Assembly: GCA_009995705.1 (NCBI GenBank)
Contig: JAADBR010000187.1
Coordinates: 1-6,127 of the forward strand
Source: Microcystis aeruginosa W13-11
GTDB lineage: Bacteria; Cyanobacteriota; Cyanobacteriia; Cyanobacteriales; Microcystaceae
Reading direction: 5' to 3'
DNA length: 6,127 bases
Shown here: positions 6,032-6,127 of the stretch, piece by piece
How the letters are laid out: each line of letters begins with the position of its first letter
How positions within the stretch are numbered: the first letter of the stretch is position 1
Made by a program: the position numbers and the translations under genes
The notes under the pieces: generated by a model
Told to the model about the DNA's origin: nothing
What the model saw: only the letters and a program-made list of their open reading frames with translations
Databases searched by the model: none

Positions 6032-6127
6032 CTAAAGCGACGCAGATTCTAGCACAGAATTAGACCAAAATCTAATTCTGATGGGCATTGTCAAGATGCC
6101 TCTAGTAACTCTGCTCAAATCTAATTT
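6032..6127 (-). CDS. Possible C-terminal end of a tnpB-type gene, partial
   Basis: Only this minus frame is open from the right edge: 31 codons ending ...SNSVLESASL and a TAG inside the hairpin loop at 6034-6032. Some TnpB genes end within the right-end hairpin in this way. The visible residues carry none of the TnpB catalytic or zinc-finger motifs, so it could equally be a decayed or chance frame. Confidence 0.2.
   Translation of the reverse strand, partial: KLDLSRVTRGILTMPIRIRFWSNSVLESASL
6055..6080. repeat. Perfect 10-bp inverted repeat
   Basis: CAGAATTAGA (6055-6064) and TCTAATTCTG (6071-6080) are exact inverted copies around CCAAAA. A smaller stem, GGCAT/ATGCC (6084-6100), follows. AAATCTAATT recurs near 6117-6126. 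With no T-run, an RNA structure or a transposon-end structure is more likely than a terminator. Confidence 0.55.

Larger units (their letters stand above)
6017..6127 (-). mobile_element. Possible right end of an IS200/IS605-family (TnpB-type) element, partial
   Basis: On the minus strand the sequence GAATCTGCGTCGCTTTAG runs into GCGCGCAGAGTGTCAA. This is a hairpin (stem 6024-6032 with 6037-6046, one bulged A at 6040, loop TAAA) followed by GTGTCAA ending at 6017. Subterminal hairpins of the form GAATC...CTTTAG...GAGTGTCAA are what I recall at the 3' ends of cyanobacterial tnpB-only elements, where cleavage follows TCAA. The body of the element would lie to the right, outside the window. The assignment rests on remembered pattern, not on a search. 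Confidence 0.35.

Noticed and set aside
5945..6126. Closely spaced repeats as a CRISPR array
   Set aside because: The stems differ from each other and spacing is irregular; there are no repeated units with unique spacers.
6081..6127. ATG-initiated frame running off the right edge on the plus strand
   Set aside because: Only 15 codons, no Shine-Dalgarno sequence, and the ATG is at the foot of a hairpin.

Overview
The window reads as chromosomal DNA of a cyanobacterium, most likely a Microcystis-like unicellular or colonial species. This is inferred from several traits: three copies of the HIP1 octamer GCGATCGC, a DUF29 protein, a PEP-CTERM surface protein, an aspartate kinase with four ACT domains, short GC-rich palindromes between genes, and extensive gene debris and small mobile elements. 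No database search was possible, so the species is a guess.

Layout from left to right. At 1-234 (minus) an addiction-module antidote-like gene starts inside the window; only about its first 42 residues look like the family. At 482-1132 (plus) is a secreted PEP-CTERM protein with a discoidin-like fold, flanked by two small palindromic repeats. At 1294-3099 (plus) is a full-length aspartate kinase, the first enzyme of lysine, threonine and methionine synthesis. Positions 3104-4168 hold the remains of a P-loop NTPase gene: an N-terminal piece without a start codon, a scrambled middle, and a C-terminal piece. That piece ends inside a 120-bp element (4142-4261) with 15-bp perfect terminal inverted repeats. 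The other end of the element abuts a DUF29 gene broken after about 15 codons. That broken gene is the second member of a minus-strand tandem pair whose first member (4319-4810) is intact. At 5000-5920 (plus) is a ROK-family sugar kinase with an altered zinc-binding motif. The last 180 bases are a dense run of hairpins, some of which resemble the right end of an IS200/IS605 (TnpB-type) transposon on the minus strand.

The window therefore mixes two housekeeping metabolic genes and one surface protein gene with an accessory patch at about 3100-4320 that is decaying. I do not see a complete new defence or mobile system. The most informative signals are the inverted-repeat element at the junction of two truncated convergent genes, the tandem DUF29 pair, the non-canonical ROK motif, and the possible transposon end with an associated guide-RNA 3' region at the right edge.
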